From Desulfomonilia bacterium (GTDB lineage: Bacteria > Desulfobacterota > Desulfomonilia > UBA1062), in contig DATCTV010000030.1 in assembly GCA_036567785.1 (NCBI GenBank), forward strand, positions 62,001 through 126,000: a stretch of 64,000 nucleotides of DNA. The letters run 5' to 3'. Shown here in pieces: positions 1 through 8,478 of this stretch (position 1 is its first letter; every line of letters starts with the position of its first letter). Under the pieces are notes generated by a model, which was not told the origin of the DNA, did no database searches, and was given only the letters and a program-made list of their open reading frames with translations. The position numbers and the translations under genes were made by a program.

Positions 1-5
1 ATCAG

Positions 6-128
6 TCAATGTGCGGCCAGTAAGTAGTCTATTGGCGTAATGGCATTATCCGGGTTGCTGCTGTCTCCGCATGCCGTCAATAAAAGTATTGTGAGGCTCA
101 GGATGGCAAATAATGAAATTCTTGTCAT
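6..128 (-). CDS. very small putative lipoprotein (40 aa)
   Basis: A 40-residue ORF opens with an N-terminal hydrophobic stretch and a good lipobox (LLTAC, Cys19), followed by only about 21 polar residues before a TGA. This is the shape of a secreted lipoprotein, either a genuinely tiny one or the surviving head of a longer gene cut by a stop or frameshift. The ribosome-binding site is weak. It is transcribed away from the next gene at 263, so 129-262 should hold divergent promoters. I recognise no family. The lipobox is seen; expression and function are not established. Confidence 0.4.
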   Translation of the reverse strand: MTRISLFAILSLTILLLTACGDSSNPDNAITPIDYLLAAH

Positions 129-262
129 GAAAACTTTTGGCAATTACCAGCTTAATCTTTTATCAAATCTGAAGCATGGGTGGACGATTTTTTCAGAAAT
201 AATCAAGTTTATATCTATTTCATGTCGATAAGCTTGAAGGAAAAAATAGAGACGGAGGTCAT

Positions 263-673
263 ATGAAAAACCCAATTTTTTGGGCAGTTCTGACGGGTCT
301 GGTATTCTGTTCGACAGTCTCATTTGCCGATTCGCCTGTTCCGAACCTTGTCGGAACATGGGTTGAGAAAAGCGATAAGGTAGTTCTGGTGAAAGGAGAT
401 AAAACACCATGGCAGGATAAGCCGGGTATATCCTGCGAAACCAGGATAATCGAGCAGAAGGGCCGTATAATTCACGGCGAGGCCATATTGCCTTCGGGGG
501 TCGAAAAAATTGCGGGTATAATCGCGGCTGACAATAAGAGTGTCTATATGGTGGATGAAGATGGAACCATAGATTTGAAGATCATAAACAAGGACAAGAT
601 CCAGTTCGTACACCGCCATGTTATGAATAACGATTGCTCGGTCGTTGCCGGAACCTGGACGAGAAAAAAGTAG
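263..673 (+). CDS. small periplasmic protein of unknown function
   Basis: A 136-residue protein with a clear Sec signal peptide (hydrophobic core about residues 4-18, cleavage near SFA-DS). The mature part begins and ends with similar GTW motifs (LVGTWVEK near residue 31 and VAGTWTRK at the end), a pattern common in small lipocalin-like or beta-barrel periplasmic proteins. Two Cys (in GISCET and NNDCSV) could form a disulfide. A strong GGAGG lies just upstream of the ATG. I do not recognise a named family. It stands alone between a divergent small lipoprotein ORF and a structured intergenic region. Confidence 0.75.
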   Translation: MKNPIFWAVLTGLVFCSTVSFADSPVPNLVGTWVEKSDKVVLVKGDKTPWQDKPGISCETRIIEQKGRIIHGEAILPSGVEKIAGIIAADNKSVYMVDEDGTIDLKIINKDKIQFVHRHVMNNDCSVVAGTWTRKK

Positions 674-692
674 AAGCCTCTTGATTATCTTA

Positions 693-765
693 ATACCGGG
701 CTTTCCATACAGATGACATCTATGGCTGGATGGCCCGGATATGTCTGGTGACACATCCGGATCTG
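693..765 (+). terminator. nested hairpins after the 263-673 gene
   Basis: CCGGGC (696-701) pairs with GCCCGG (733-738), enclosing CCAT/ATGG and AGATG/CATCT inner stems (705-725). A second, weaker hairpin follows (GGAT..TGT / ACA..ATCC, about 737-761). There is no U-run, so this is a terminator-like or RNA-stabilising structure rather than a classical intrinsic terminator. Confidence 0.4.
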
Positions 766-795
766 TCAGGTGGATCGGGTTTTATGTCAAGATTA

Positions 796-825
796 TTGAC
801 TCGTCATGGGCGGGTGTGAGATAAA
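796..825 (+). promoter_or_regulatory. possible sigma-70 promoter for the heparinase-like gene
   Basis: TTGACT (796-801) and GATAAA (820-825) are separated by 18 bp. The predicted start near 832 leaves a leader of about 34 nt before the ATG at 866. Read from sequence only. Confidence 0.4.
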
Positions 826-865
826 CTGTATTATTGAAATAAAATATTTATGAGCGAGGTGTTAG

Positions 866-3274
866 ATGACGTCAAATAAACTTGGGAAATATTTCGTGAT
901 TATTCTGATGGCTTCCCTGGCATTCATGGTCTCCTGCCGGGTAAAATCCGTTGGCCCCTGGCACCCCGAACGTACAACCTACCCGAGAACGATCTATAAG
1001 GCCGATCAGCTCGATGATATCAAGGCCAGACTCGGCCGGTTTCCCTATAATGAGCTTTACAGCCGGGTTCTGTTTCAGGCTGACCGTACTCCGGCGCCTC
1101 CGGCTGAGAAGTTTGATCCCCCGACTCAATTCGATAACGCAAACATTGCAAAATCCGCAGCCTTTGTTTTTGTTGTTAGCGGAAACGATGAATACAGGCA
1201 AAAAGCGATAGAAATACTTAAAACCGTTCCCCAGAAATTCGATACCCTAACCTTTGAACTTTTTGATCGCGACATAAATATTGCGGAAGCCCTCATGTGC
1301 TATGCGCAGGCCCTTGACATGCTGCTCGGCGCCGATGCCGTCAACCAGGCCGACAGGAACGTAATAGAAGACAGGCTGGGCAACATTACAGATAAATTTT
1401 TCAACAACTGGGCGGAACTTATCTGCGGGGCTTATGAGTTTGCCCGCAACAATCATCATACCAAAATGGCGTCGGCTTTCGGAATGATAGCAATCGTATT
1501 GAATAATCACCCCATGGCGAAAGTCTGGATAGATTACGCCATGAACGAAGTGGAAACTGATCTTGACAGCCTTGTCACCGCCGACGGCGGCTATGCCGAG
1601 GGTCCAAACTACTGGACGTATTCGGCCAGCAATGTGCTGCCGTTTGCATGGGCCTATCATCTGTTCAATAACGGCCAGACCGAGACCTTTACGGACAGGC
1701 CCTGCTATCTGAGCGGTCTGGGACAGAACGGAAAATCAGTTGCAGTCAAAGACTTTTTTTCCGACTGGAAAATCAGGGCCCTTTCCGAATGGATGATAAA
1801 GGTGCGGCAGCCCGACGGATTTACGCCGCCTGTTGATGATTCGAATTTAAGCGGGTACTATAATGCCATCATAGGCCAGGTTTACAGAGACGGTGTTTTC
1901 ACCTGGGACTGGCTGACCTCCTCAGCATATATTAATTCACAGAGCTGCGCAGACCTGAGTGTCGATATGATCTGCATCTATGACGACAGCATCACTCCTG
2001 GGGAGCCATCATGGCAGCCGAGCATGATGATGAAAGAGGCCGGCAATGCGGTCATGAGAAGCGGCTGGGGCGCAGACGACACATACGTAATGTTCCTTGC
2101 CGAGAACGGCAGGGCGCGGACGAACGGTTACGGACATGAGCACCCTGACGGGCTCAGCTTCATACTTTATGCTTTCGGTAAAAGCCTTGCCATAGACAGC
2201 GGATATATAAATTATGAAAATCATGACCTCGTAAGATATGCAAAAAATCACAATCTCATTCTTGTCGACGGCAAAGCACCCGAGCCCGGTATGTATACCT
2301 CGGGCGGGGTCGATGCATTCTTCAAGGATTTCATGACGACGTCATTTATGGATTACTGTTCGGCCTGGACAGATTTCTCGGGAATCAGGCACAGCCGGTC
2401 GCTTCTGTTCCCTGACAAAAGGTATCTGGTTGTTTCGGATGATATCAAGAACAACGGGATACTGCTGCATACATATAACTGGCTGCTGCACGGAAACGGC
2501 GGAGGTTCCACCGGCGGGACATTCACTTCGGCTTCAGACGGCGGATTGTGGGTTAACGGCAGTGCCGCACTCAGGGCCGTGGTCGTTTCACCTGAAGGCA
2601 GCCTTAATCTGAGCACTTATGATGATTATCACGGCTTTGACTGGGGACAGGAGAAGAAACACTCCGTGCTCCGGGCCGATATCAGGGCTAAAAATGCACG
2701 CTATCTTGCGGTTCTGTATCCATTTGCCACTGGAACGGATGAACCTGAAATAAAACCTCTTAACGTAACTGACGGCAAGGCCATCACAATTGCAGAACCT
2801 GGAAATACTACTCTTGTAAGGATTCAGGCTGCTTCAAAAAAAGCTCAGTCATGGTCAATCGATGGGATAAGCGGCAAACCTGAATTTCCTGCAGTAAACA
2901 GCGATGCGGGGCTTATCCGGATTTCGGCAGGAAGCGACGGGACCATGAACGGGGTTTTCCTGGAAGATGCATCGAGCCTTATGATCAATGATACTTCAAT
3001 AATGAGTTCTGAATCGAAAATCATACTTGCCCTGGCGTTCGGCGAAGGGATCATCAACGGCCATGTCATAGCGCCTTCAGGGACAAGCATCAATCTGTTT
3101 ACAGGAGTAGCGCCCCTGTCTGTAGAGGGAGATACTGTGAGCGGATTTGTTTCACAAGGTCAGGGCATGACAAGGATTTCTTTCTCAGGCCAGGGCGATT
3201 TCACGGTCTACCTCTCTGGAAGTTCGATACTTAACAAGCTGATGGCTGAAAACAGAGTGAGTAATTTTTTATAA
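866..3274 (+). CDS. heparinase II/III-like polysaccharide lyase, lipoprotein
   Basis: An 802-residue protein with a lipoprotein signal (lipobox MVSC, Cys24), so probably tethered in the outer membrane or periplasm. Residues about 50-330 look like the alpha-helical toroid of alginate-lyase/heparinase II-III enzymes, including a conserved NNHHT motif at residues 195-199. Residues about 395-640 carry the second conserved block (GYGHEHPDG around 422-430, then AIDSGY), typical of the heparinase II/III-like beta-sandwich with its His-rich active site. The family cleaves acidic polysaccharides such as alginate, heparin or related uronic-acid polymers by beta-elimination; the substrate here cannot be told. 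A ribosome-binding site (GCGAGGTG) precedes the ATG. No other polysaccharide-utilisation genes (SusC/D, sulfatase) adjoin it, so it may act alone or in remodelling of the cell's own exopolysaccharide. Confidence 0.8.
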   Translation: MTSNKLGKYFVIILMASLAFMVSCRVKSVGPWHPERTTYPRTIYKADQLDDIKARLGRFPYNELYSRVLFQADRTPAPPAEKFDPPTQFDNANIAKSAAFVFVVSGNDEYRQKAIEILKTVPQKFDTLTFELFDRDINIAEALMCYAQALDMLLGADAVNQADRNVIEDRLGNITDKFFNNWAELICGAYEFARNNHHTKMASAFGMIAIVLNNHPMAKVWIDYAMNEVETDLDSLVTADGGYAEGPNYWTYSASNVLPFAWAYHLFNNGQTETFTDRPCYLSGLGQNGKSVAVKDFFSDWKIRALSEWMIKVRQPDGFTPPVDDSNLSGYYNAIIGQVYRDGVFTWDWLTSSAYINSQSCADLSVDMICIYDDSITPGEPSWQPSMMMKEAGNAVMRSGWGADDTYVMFLAENGRARTNGYGHEHPDGLSFILYAFGKSLAIDSGYINYENHDLVRYAKNHNLILVDGKAPEPGMYTSGGVDAFFKDFMTTSFMDYCSAWTDFSGIRHSRSLLFPDKRYLVVSDDIKNNGILLHTYNWLLHGNGGGSTGGTFTSASDGGLWVNGSAALRAVVVSPEGSLNLSTYDDYHGFDWGQEKKHSVLRADIRAKNARYLAVLYPFATGTDEPEIKPLNVTDGKAITIAEPGNTTLVRIQAASKKAQSWSIDGISGKPEFPAVNSDAGLIRISAGSDGTMNGVFLEDASSLMINDTSIMSSESKIILALAFGEGIINGHVIAPSGTSINLFTGVAPLSVEGDTVSGFVSQGQGMTRISFSGQGDFTVYLSGSSILNKLMAENRVSNFL

Positions 3275-3306
3275 AGCATTATCTCAAGGCCCCCTGTTAA
3301 CTATAA

Positions 3307-3342
3307 CCGGGAAGACCGGGTTTGATTGCGCAATCTTCCGGG
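3307..3342 (+). other. hairpin-forming intergenic sequence
   Basis: CCGGGAAGA (3307-3315) and TCTTCCGGG (3334-3342) pair with one mismatch. The right arm begins inside a perfect 12-nt palindrome GATTGCGCAATC (3324-3335). It lies 30 nt after the heparinase-like gene and has no U-run; it may stabilise or attenuate the transcript. Confidence 0.3.
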
Positions 3343-3451
3343 ATGATGCCGTGCAGGAAGCGTTTGTCTGCTGATAAGTGATAAGGCATAATATCATTTT
3401 GTATTAAGAGGTCAAATTCATGTACTTGGCAGTATTTCTCACATACGCATA

Positions 3452-4366
3452 ATGAAAAGCAAAATCTATATTTTTTTAAGAATGACCACCTGCCTGGTAA
3501 TCCTCCTGTGCATCTTTTCTGTAGCCCTTCATTCACAACAGTTATACAGGGTCGAAGCAGATGCCTTATCTGTTTATTCTGACAGGCCGAATGATCCTGC
3601 CGCCAGGCAGGTCATTGCGCTTTATCCCTCGGTCAGGGCAGGGCTTGAAACAAAGCTTGTCTGGAAAGTGGATTTCAAACCGGCCGTATTGCTGGTGTCC
3701 GACCGCAGGATGTTCACTGAAATGTCGGGCAGTCCCCTGATCGCAGCATATGCCGTTCCTGAAAAAATGCTCATCGTCATTGACTTATCGAGAATGAACA
3801 CTGAACCCTTTACCCTCGCAGCCACACTCGAACATGAATTGTGCCATCTCCTGCTGCACCGTTACATACACCCGGATAATCTTCCGAGATGGCTCGATGA
3901 AGGCGTATCCCAGTGGGTAAGCGGCGGGCTGGCCGAGATCGTTACAGGCAGCAGAAAGTCCGCACTCGGAGTGGCTGCATTGAGCGGGGGATTCATTCCG
4001 CTTCCTGCCCTTTCGCGCAATTTTCCCCTTGACGGGCGTTCTATGGCCCTGGCCTATGAAGAGAGCAAAAGTGTGGTTGAGTACATTATTGCAAACTATG
4101 GGAATAAAGGCCTCCTTGATATCCTTGATGCCATGAAAAATGGCAACGATGTTAGTGATGCAGTAGCCATGAGTCTGGGGGTGCCCCTCTGGAAGCTGGA
4201 AAAGGAATGGCGCGAGTCTCAGCGAAGCTGGGCGTCCGTCATCTCATTGCTGGTAGCTAATCTTTACACGATCCTGTTCGCATTCGGAGCACTTGTTACG
4301 CTGGCTGTGTACGTGCGCTTCATTATCAGGAAGAGGCGCATAAGAGATGAAGAGGAATATGAGTGA
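3452..4366 (+). CDS. membrane-anchored gluzincin (peptidase MA-like) protease
   Basis: A 304-residue protein with a basic N-terminus and a signal sequence (about residues 10-28), an extracytoplasmic domain carrying HELCH (an HExxH zinc motif, near residues 129-133) and downstream WLDEG, whose Glu fits the third zinc ligand of gluzincins. A C-terminal transmembrane helix (about residues 268-291) is followed by a basic tail (RKRRIR). This arrangement matches the peptidase MA-like families of secreted zinc proteases. The first ATG (3452) is preferred over ATG 3482 because only the longer form has the positive charges expected before a signal sequence; neither has a strong ribosome-binding site. 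Target proteins are unknown. Confidence 0.7.
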   Translation: MKSKIYIFLRMTTCLVILLCIFSVALHSQQLYRVEADALSVYSDRPNDPAARQVIALYPSVRAGLETKLVWKVDFKPAVLLVSDRRMFTEMSGSPLIAAYAVPEKMLIVIDLSRMNTEPFTLAATLEHELCHLLLHRYIHPDNLPRWLDEGVSQWVSGGLAEIVTGSRKSALGVAALSGGFIPLPALSRNFPLDGRSMALAYEESKSVVEYIIANYGNKGLLDILDAMKNGNDVSDAVAMSLGVPLWKLEKEWRESQRSWASVISLLVANLYTILFAFGALVTLAVYVRFIIRKRRIRDEEEYE

Positions 4367-4503
4367 GCCCTTTATTCCTGCAATTTAAGCGGCATCACAG
4401 TGTTTTCTGATATGGATAAATATGTATTGCATGATAGTATATGCGGTACAAAGAAAATGTTGAATGCTTGATCAAATTTGAAAATATTTTCAGGAGGCGA
4501 TTG

Positions 4504-6444
4504 ATGGCAGATTTAATATCTTTCATGAAAACGGTGCTCGAGAAGAAATATCATGAAACCGCCCTTGCGGTAATTGATGCGGTTTATCATGATGTCCCCG
4601 GGATGCTTCTTAAGAATGAAGAGATACTGAAGAATTTTAATGAGATCCTGAACAGGAATAAAACAGCGGCTTTGGGATATTCCGCTTTTATGGCGCTGTT
4701 CAACCTGACCTCTCTGCCGCTTTATGGAAAAACATTCCTTAACCTTTCCTTACGGGAGCGTCATGAATTCTTGAAACGATTGATCGATTCCAGTTTTTTT
4801 GTGCCCAGAATGATCGGTGTCGGTGCCAGCTTTCCCTTCAAGTTCGGATACGTTTGCTCGGAGAAGGTTCATGCATCTTTAGGTGTTCCGTACAGGAAAG
4901 AAAAGGTGTGCCCCGAACCTGAACCCAGGTGGATGAGGCAGATAACACCGGCAACAGGCTTCGATTCCGATGAGACGATAGAAGCGGACGTGGTTGTGGT
5001 CGGAACAGGGGCGGGTGGCGCGGTCGTCGCAAAGGAACTTGCCGAAAAGGGTTTTGCCGTGGCCATCGTCGAATCCGGAGAGTTCTTCCGCAGGGAAGTC
5101 TTTACGGGAAACCCTCTGGATATGGTTCCCATGCTTTATAAGGGCAGAGGGATTACCGGCACGATAGGTAATGCCGTAATACCCATACAAAGGGCTAACG
5201 CGGTCGGCGGGACCACGCTTATAAATTCGGCCACATGCTTCAGGACGCCTGAAAGAGTACTGAAAGAATGGGTTGGCATGGGCCTCTCGGATTTTACGCC
5301 GCAAGTGCTGGAGCCATATTTCGAGCGGGTCGAGAAGACGATAAGCGTTCAGGAATGCGAGGCCAAATATATCGGACCCATAGGGGAGGTCATCAGGGAC
5401 GGCTGCGCTTCTCTCGGCTACAGCTGCGGACCTCTCAAGCACAACATCATCGACTGCGACGGGCAGGGCGTGTGTACGCAGGGCTGTCCGAAGGACGCAA
5501 AGCAGTCGACTAATCTTACCTATATACCGAGAGCGCTCAACTCGGCGGCGCAGCTTTTTACCGGATTCAGTGCGGAAGACATCATCATCGAGGGAGGGCG
5601 CGCAGCGGGCATAAGGGCGGTCGGAAAGGGAAAAGACGGACGCAGGGTCATGCTTACATGCAGGGCGAAAGCCGTAATATTGTCCGCCGGCACGTTTGTC
5701 TCCCCGGTTATCATCCAGAAAAACGGTCTTGCCAGGGGAAGCCGCTGGGTGGGAGGCAATCTATCCATACACCCGTGCGTCTTCGTAGGAGCCATGTTCC
5801 CGGACAGGCACATGAGAAACGGCGAAAGCATCCCTCAGGGCTACATGATTGACCAGTTCGACGAGAAAGGGATGCGTTTCGAAGGCGGAACGCCGCCATT
5901 CATGGTCTTTTCGAGCCTGATGCCCGGCATCGGAAACGAATACCTAGAATGGGTAAAATCATATGATAACGTGGGCATATTCGGGTGCATGGTGAAGGAT
6001 ACAAGTACGGGTTTCGTAAAGCAGGGCCCGTTCGGTTCCACTCTGGCATACTACAACCTGTCCGGGAGGGATACGAAGAGCCTTATCGATGCGATTGTAA
6101 TTCTCGGTAATGTGTATTTTGCCGCCGGGGCGTCGAAGATTTTCCTGCCTGTGTATAACAGGCCTGTAATCGAGAGGGCCTGTGACCTGAATTCCATTTA
6201 CACAAGAGGCCTCAAACCAAGAGACCTTATGCTGAGCGCATTCCATGCAATGGGTACAGCCAGGATAGGGATTAACAGCAGTGTTTCAGCCTTTGATGCA
6301 AACCACCAGTGCCACTGGGTGCCCGGGCTGTATGTGGTCGACGGGAGCAGCATACCGACGAGTCTTGGCGTCAACCCCCAGGAAACGATAATGGCGATGG
6401 CGACAAGGGCTGCCGATAAAATCGCACCTGTGCTGGAGGGATAG
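4504..6444 (+). CDS. GMC-family FAD-dependent oxidoreductase
   Basis: A 646-residue flavoprotein of the glucose-methanol-choline superfamily, closest in outline to long-chain alcohol oxidase/cholesterol oxidase-type members with an extra N-terminal helical region (about residues 1-150). The FAD-binding GxGxxG (GTGAGG, about 166-171) ends in an acidic residue (VESG). A Cys-rich segment (GQGVCTQGCPKDAK) is typical of this subgroup. The C-terminal GMC block has HAMGTA with the likely catalytic His581 and NPQET with Asn624. ATG 4504 is chosen over the in-frame upstream 4441 because AGGAGG lies at 4492-4497. Its stop abuts the next start, so it is coupled to a ferredoxin-nitroreductase that could be its electron partner; in an anaerobe it is more likely a dehydrogenase than an oxidase. 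Substrate unknown; alcohol or sterol oxidation is inferred from family. Confidence 0.85.
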   Translation: MADLISFMKTVLEKKYHETALAVIDAVYHDVPGMLLKNEEILKNFNEILNRNKTAALGYSAFMALFNLTSLPLYGKTFLNLSLRERHEFLKRLIDSSFFVPRMIGVGASFPFKFGYVCSEKVHASLGVPYRKEKVCPEPEPRWMRQITPATGFDSDETIEADVVVVGTGAGGAVVAKELAEKGFAVAIVESGEFFRREVFTGNPLDMVPMLYKGRGITGTIGNAVIPIQRANAVGGTTLINSATCFRTPERVLKEWVGMGLSDFTPQVLEPYFERVEKTISVQECEAKYIGPIGEVIRDGCASLGYSCGPLKHNIIDCDGQGVCTQGCPKDAKQSTNLTYIPRALNSAAQLFTGFSAEDIIIEGGRAAGIRAVGKGKDGRRVMLTCRAKAVILSAGTFVSPVIIQKNGLARGSRWVGGNLSIHPCVFVGAMFPDRHMRNGESIPQGYMIDQFDEKGMRFEGGTPPFMVFSSLMPGIGNEYLEWVKSYDNVGIFGCMVKDTSTGFVKQGPFGSTLAYYNLSGRDTKSLIDAIVILGNVYFAAGASKIFLPVYNRPVIERACDLNSIYTRGLKPRDLMLSAFHAMGTARIGINSSVSAFDANHQCHWVPGLYVVDGSSIPTSLGVNPQETIMAMATRAADKIAPVLEG

Positions 6445-7266
6445 ATGAACCTTATAAAGATAGATGAAAAGACCTGCAATAATGACGGGATCTGCGCCGC
6501 TGTTTGTCCCGCCGGATTGATTGATATGAAAAAGGGAAAATTTCCTGAATCAATCGCTGGAGCGGATGAGCTCTGCATAAAATGCGGGCACTGCGTGGCA
6601 TCCTGTCCGACAGCGAGCATTACCCATCGCCATGTGCCTCTGGAGAAGTGCCAGGCAATAAAAGATGACTTGAAGATATCGTTCGAGCAGTGCGGGCAGT
6701 TTCTCATGAGCAGGCGGTCAATAAGGTCATACAGGGACAAACCTGTCGCGCGTAAAGACATTCAGAAACTTCTGGATATTGCCGCTTATGCGCCTTCAGG
6801 CCACAACACCAGGCTTAACAAATGGCTCGTCATCGACAACAGGGACGAGCTTAAGAGGTTTTCCGGCATAGTTATAGACTGGATGCGCTTTATGCTTGAG
6901 GGTATGAGGGAGATTGCCGTTTCAATGCACATGGACAGAGCGGTCGAGAGGTGGGAAGCTGGAAAAGACGTTATATTGCGCAAAGCCCCGGTTGTTGTGG
7001 TGGCCTATGACGAGGCGGCAAACCCTATGGCGCCTTCAAGCTGCACGATCGCCCTTGCCTATCTCGAGCTTGCCGCACATGGCATGGGGCTTGGCGCATG
7101 CTGGGCAGGCTATTTCAATGCTGCGGCGATGACTTTTCCCCCGATGAAAAAGGCGCTCTGCCTTCCCGAGTCCTGCCAGAGCTTCGGGAGCATGATGATA
7201 GGCTATCCAAGGTTTGATTATGTAAGGATACCTTCAAGGAAAAAGCCGGACATCTCCTGGCGGTGA
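6445..7266 (+). CDS. nitroreductase-family flavoprotein with N-terminal ferredoxin domain
   Basis: 273 residues: a two-cluster ferredoxin domain (about 1-65) followed by an FMN-binding nitroreductase fold (about 85-265, starting RRSIRSYRD). The second cluster motif is complete (CIKCGHCVASCP). The first is CNNDGICAAVCP, in which Asp replaces the second Cys of CxxCxxCxxxCP, as in the Asp-ligated cluster of some hyperthermophile ferredoxins; that cluster may be [3Fe-4S] or an Asp-ligated [4Fe-4S]. The ATG follows the GMC stop codon directly, with GGAGG inside the end of the GMC gene, so translation is coupled. It probably passes electrons between a ferredoxin-type carrier and an FMN-reduced substrate; the substrate is unknown. 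Confidence 0.85.
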   Translation: MNLIKIDEKTCNNDGICAAVCPAGLIDMKKGKFPESIAGADELCIKCGHCVASCPTASITHRHVPLEKCQAIKDDLKISFEQCGQFLMSRRSIRSYRDKPVARKDIQKLLDIAAYAPSGHNTRLNKWLVIDNRDELKRFSGIVIDWMRFMLEGMREIAVSMHMDRAVERWEAGKDVILRKAPVVVVAYDEAANPMAPSSCTIALAYLELAAHGMGLGACWAGYFNAAAMTFPPMKKALCLPESCQSFGSMMIGYPRFDYVRIPSRKKPDISWR

Positions 7267-7284
7267 GCCTGGGCCGGAATTGAA

Positions 7285-7308
7285 TGAAACGGTTTGTGCT
7301 CCGTTTCA
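7285..7308 (+). terminator. hairpin after the GMC-nitroreductase pair
   Basis: TGAAACGG (7285-7292), an 8-nt loop, and CCGTTTCA (7301-7308) form a perfect 8-bp stem 19 nt after the stop codon. No clear U-tract follows, so termination is plausible but not assured. Confidence 0.4.
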
Positions 7309-7422
7309 AATCCTTACGCTCGATCTTTCAGTTTTATATCATAGTAGAAACATGACTGAAGGTGATCGTACCGCTGGCTGACAATAAAGAATGGTTATAT
7401 TATTCATGAAAGCAAAAACTTT

Positions 7423-8478
7423 ATGTCTGGCAATAATGGCGGACTTTGTTTAAAATCGCAATTCATGACATATCCTATGGCGGCAGATAATCTATTTCAT
7501 GATTCCGATATCCTGATTTCAATAAAAGACCTGCATACGCATTTTTTTACGCCTGAGGGCACCGTAAAGGCGGTTGACGGGGTCAGCCTTGACCTTAGAA
7601 GAGGAAGCACGATCGGTATTGTCGGTGAAAGCGGATGCGGTAAAACGATGCTCTCGCTTTCCATCCTCAGGCTTGTCCCGCATCCGGGAAGAATAACCGG
7701 CGGATCAATCATTTTCAGAGGCGATAACCTCCTTGAGCTTACTGAAAAAGAGATGCGCGGCATCAGGGGTGACCGTATTTCCATGATTTTCCAGGAGCCA
7801 ATGGCTTCTCTCAATCCCGTTTTCACAATAGGTTCTCAGATAGCCGAGGTTATACTCCTTCACCAGAAGGATCTGGCATCGAACAGAAAAGATGCCCTGA
7901 AAATCGCTGCAAACATGCTCGGTCTTGTCGGCATCCCGGAACCCGGCAAGCGTATGAAAGAATATCCGCATCAATTGAGCGGCGGCATGTGTCAGCGCGT
8001 CATGATAGCGATGGCGCTTGCATGCAAACCGGAACTGCTGATAGCCGACGAACCAACTACGGCGCTGGATGTGACCACTCAGGCTCAGGTGCTTGACCTG
8101 ATGGATAAGCTCAAGGAAGATCTCGGGACATCCGTGATGTTCGTCACCCATGATCTGGGCATTGTCGGCCAGATATGCCAGGACGTGGCTGTCATGTACA
8201 CGGGGAGGGTGGTTGAGTACGGGGATGTGGACATGATATTCAATAATCCGCTTCACCCGTATACGATTGGCCTGATGAAATCAGTTCCTGTTGCAGGTGA
8301 TTCTGCCAGAAAAAAAAGGCTTTCAGCAATCCCTGGAACCGTACCCGGCCTTGTCGATATGCCCGAGGGTTGCAGCTTCATTCCCAGATGCGGCATGAGG
8401 ATGGATAAATGCAGTATCGAACCGCCTGAAACAACACTTGAAGGCGGCCGCAGGATCAGGTGCTGGAGGTATGTTTGA
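7423..8478 (+). CDS. oppD: oligopeptide/dipeptide ABC transporter ATPase, OppD type
   Basis: A 351-residue ABC ATPase: Walker A GESGCGKT (about residues 68-75), signature LSGGMCQRV, Walker [13 protein letters not shown], and the C-terminal oligopeptide-transporter extension with a Cys pair ([12 protein letters not shown]) found in OppD/DppD. It would power import of peptides or nickel at the inner membrane with OppF. The start is uncertain: Met at 7423, 7465 and 7477 are all in frame and none has a strong ribosome-binding site. It overlaps the start of the OppF-type gene. The permease subunits (B, C) and binding protein normally in the same operon are absent on both sides, so this is an orphan ATPase pair in this window. 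Confidence 0.85.
   Translation: MSGNNGGLCLKSQFMTYPMAADNLFHDSDILISIKDLHTHFFTPEGTVKAVDGVSLDLRRGSTIGIVGESGCGKTMLSLSILRLVPHPGRITGGSIIFRGDNLLELTEKEMRGIRGDRISMIFQEPMASLNPVFTIGSQIAEVILLHQKDLASNRKDALKIAANMLGLVGIPEPGKRMKEYPHQLSGGMCQRVMIAMALACKPELLIADEPTTALDVTTQAQVLDLMDKLKEDLGTSVMFVTHDLGIVGQICQDVAVMYTGRVVEYGDVDMIFNNPLHPYTIGLMKSVPVAGDSARKKRLSAIPGTVPGLVDMPEGCSFIPRCGMRMDKCSIEPPETTLEGGRRIRCWRYV

Noticed and set aside
3426-3453. Promoter-like TTGGCA-16-CATAAT overlapping the start of the gluzincin gene
   Set aside because: It would place transcription start after ATG 3452, yet the long form from 3452 has the better signal peptide; the match is likely chance.
4879-5442. 187-codon antisense ORF inside the GMC gene
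   Set aside because: Covers the conserved FAD domain on the other strand; no domain or ribosome-binding site.
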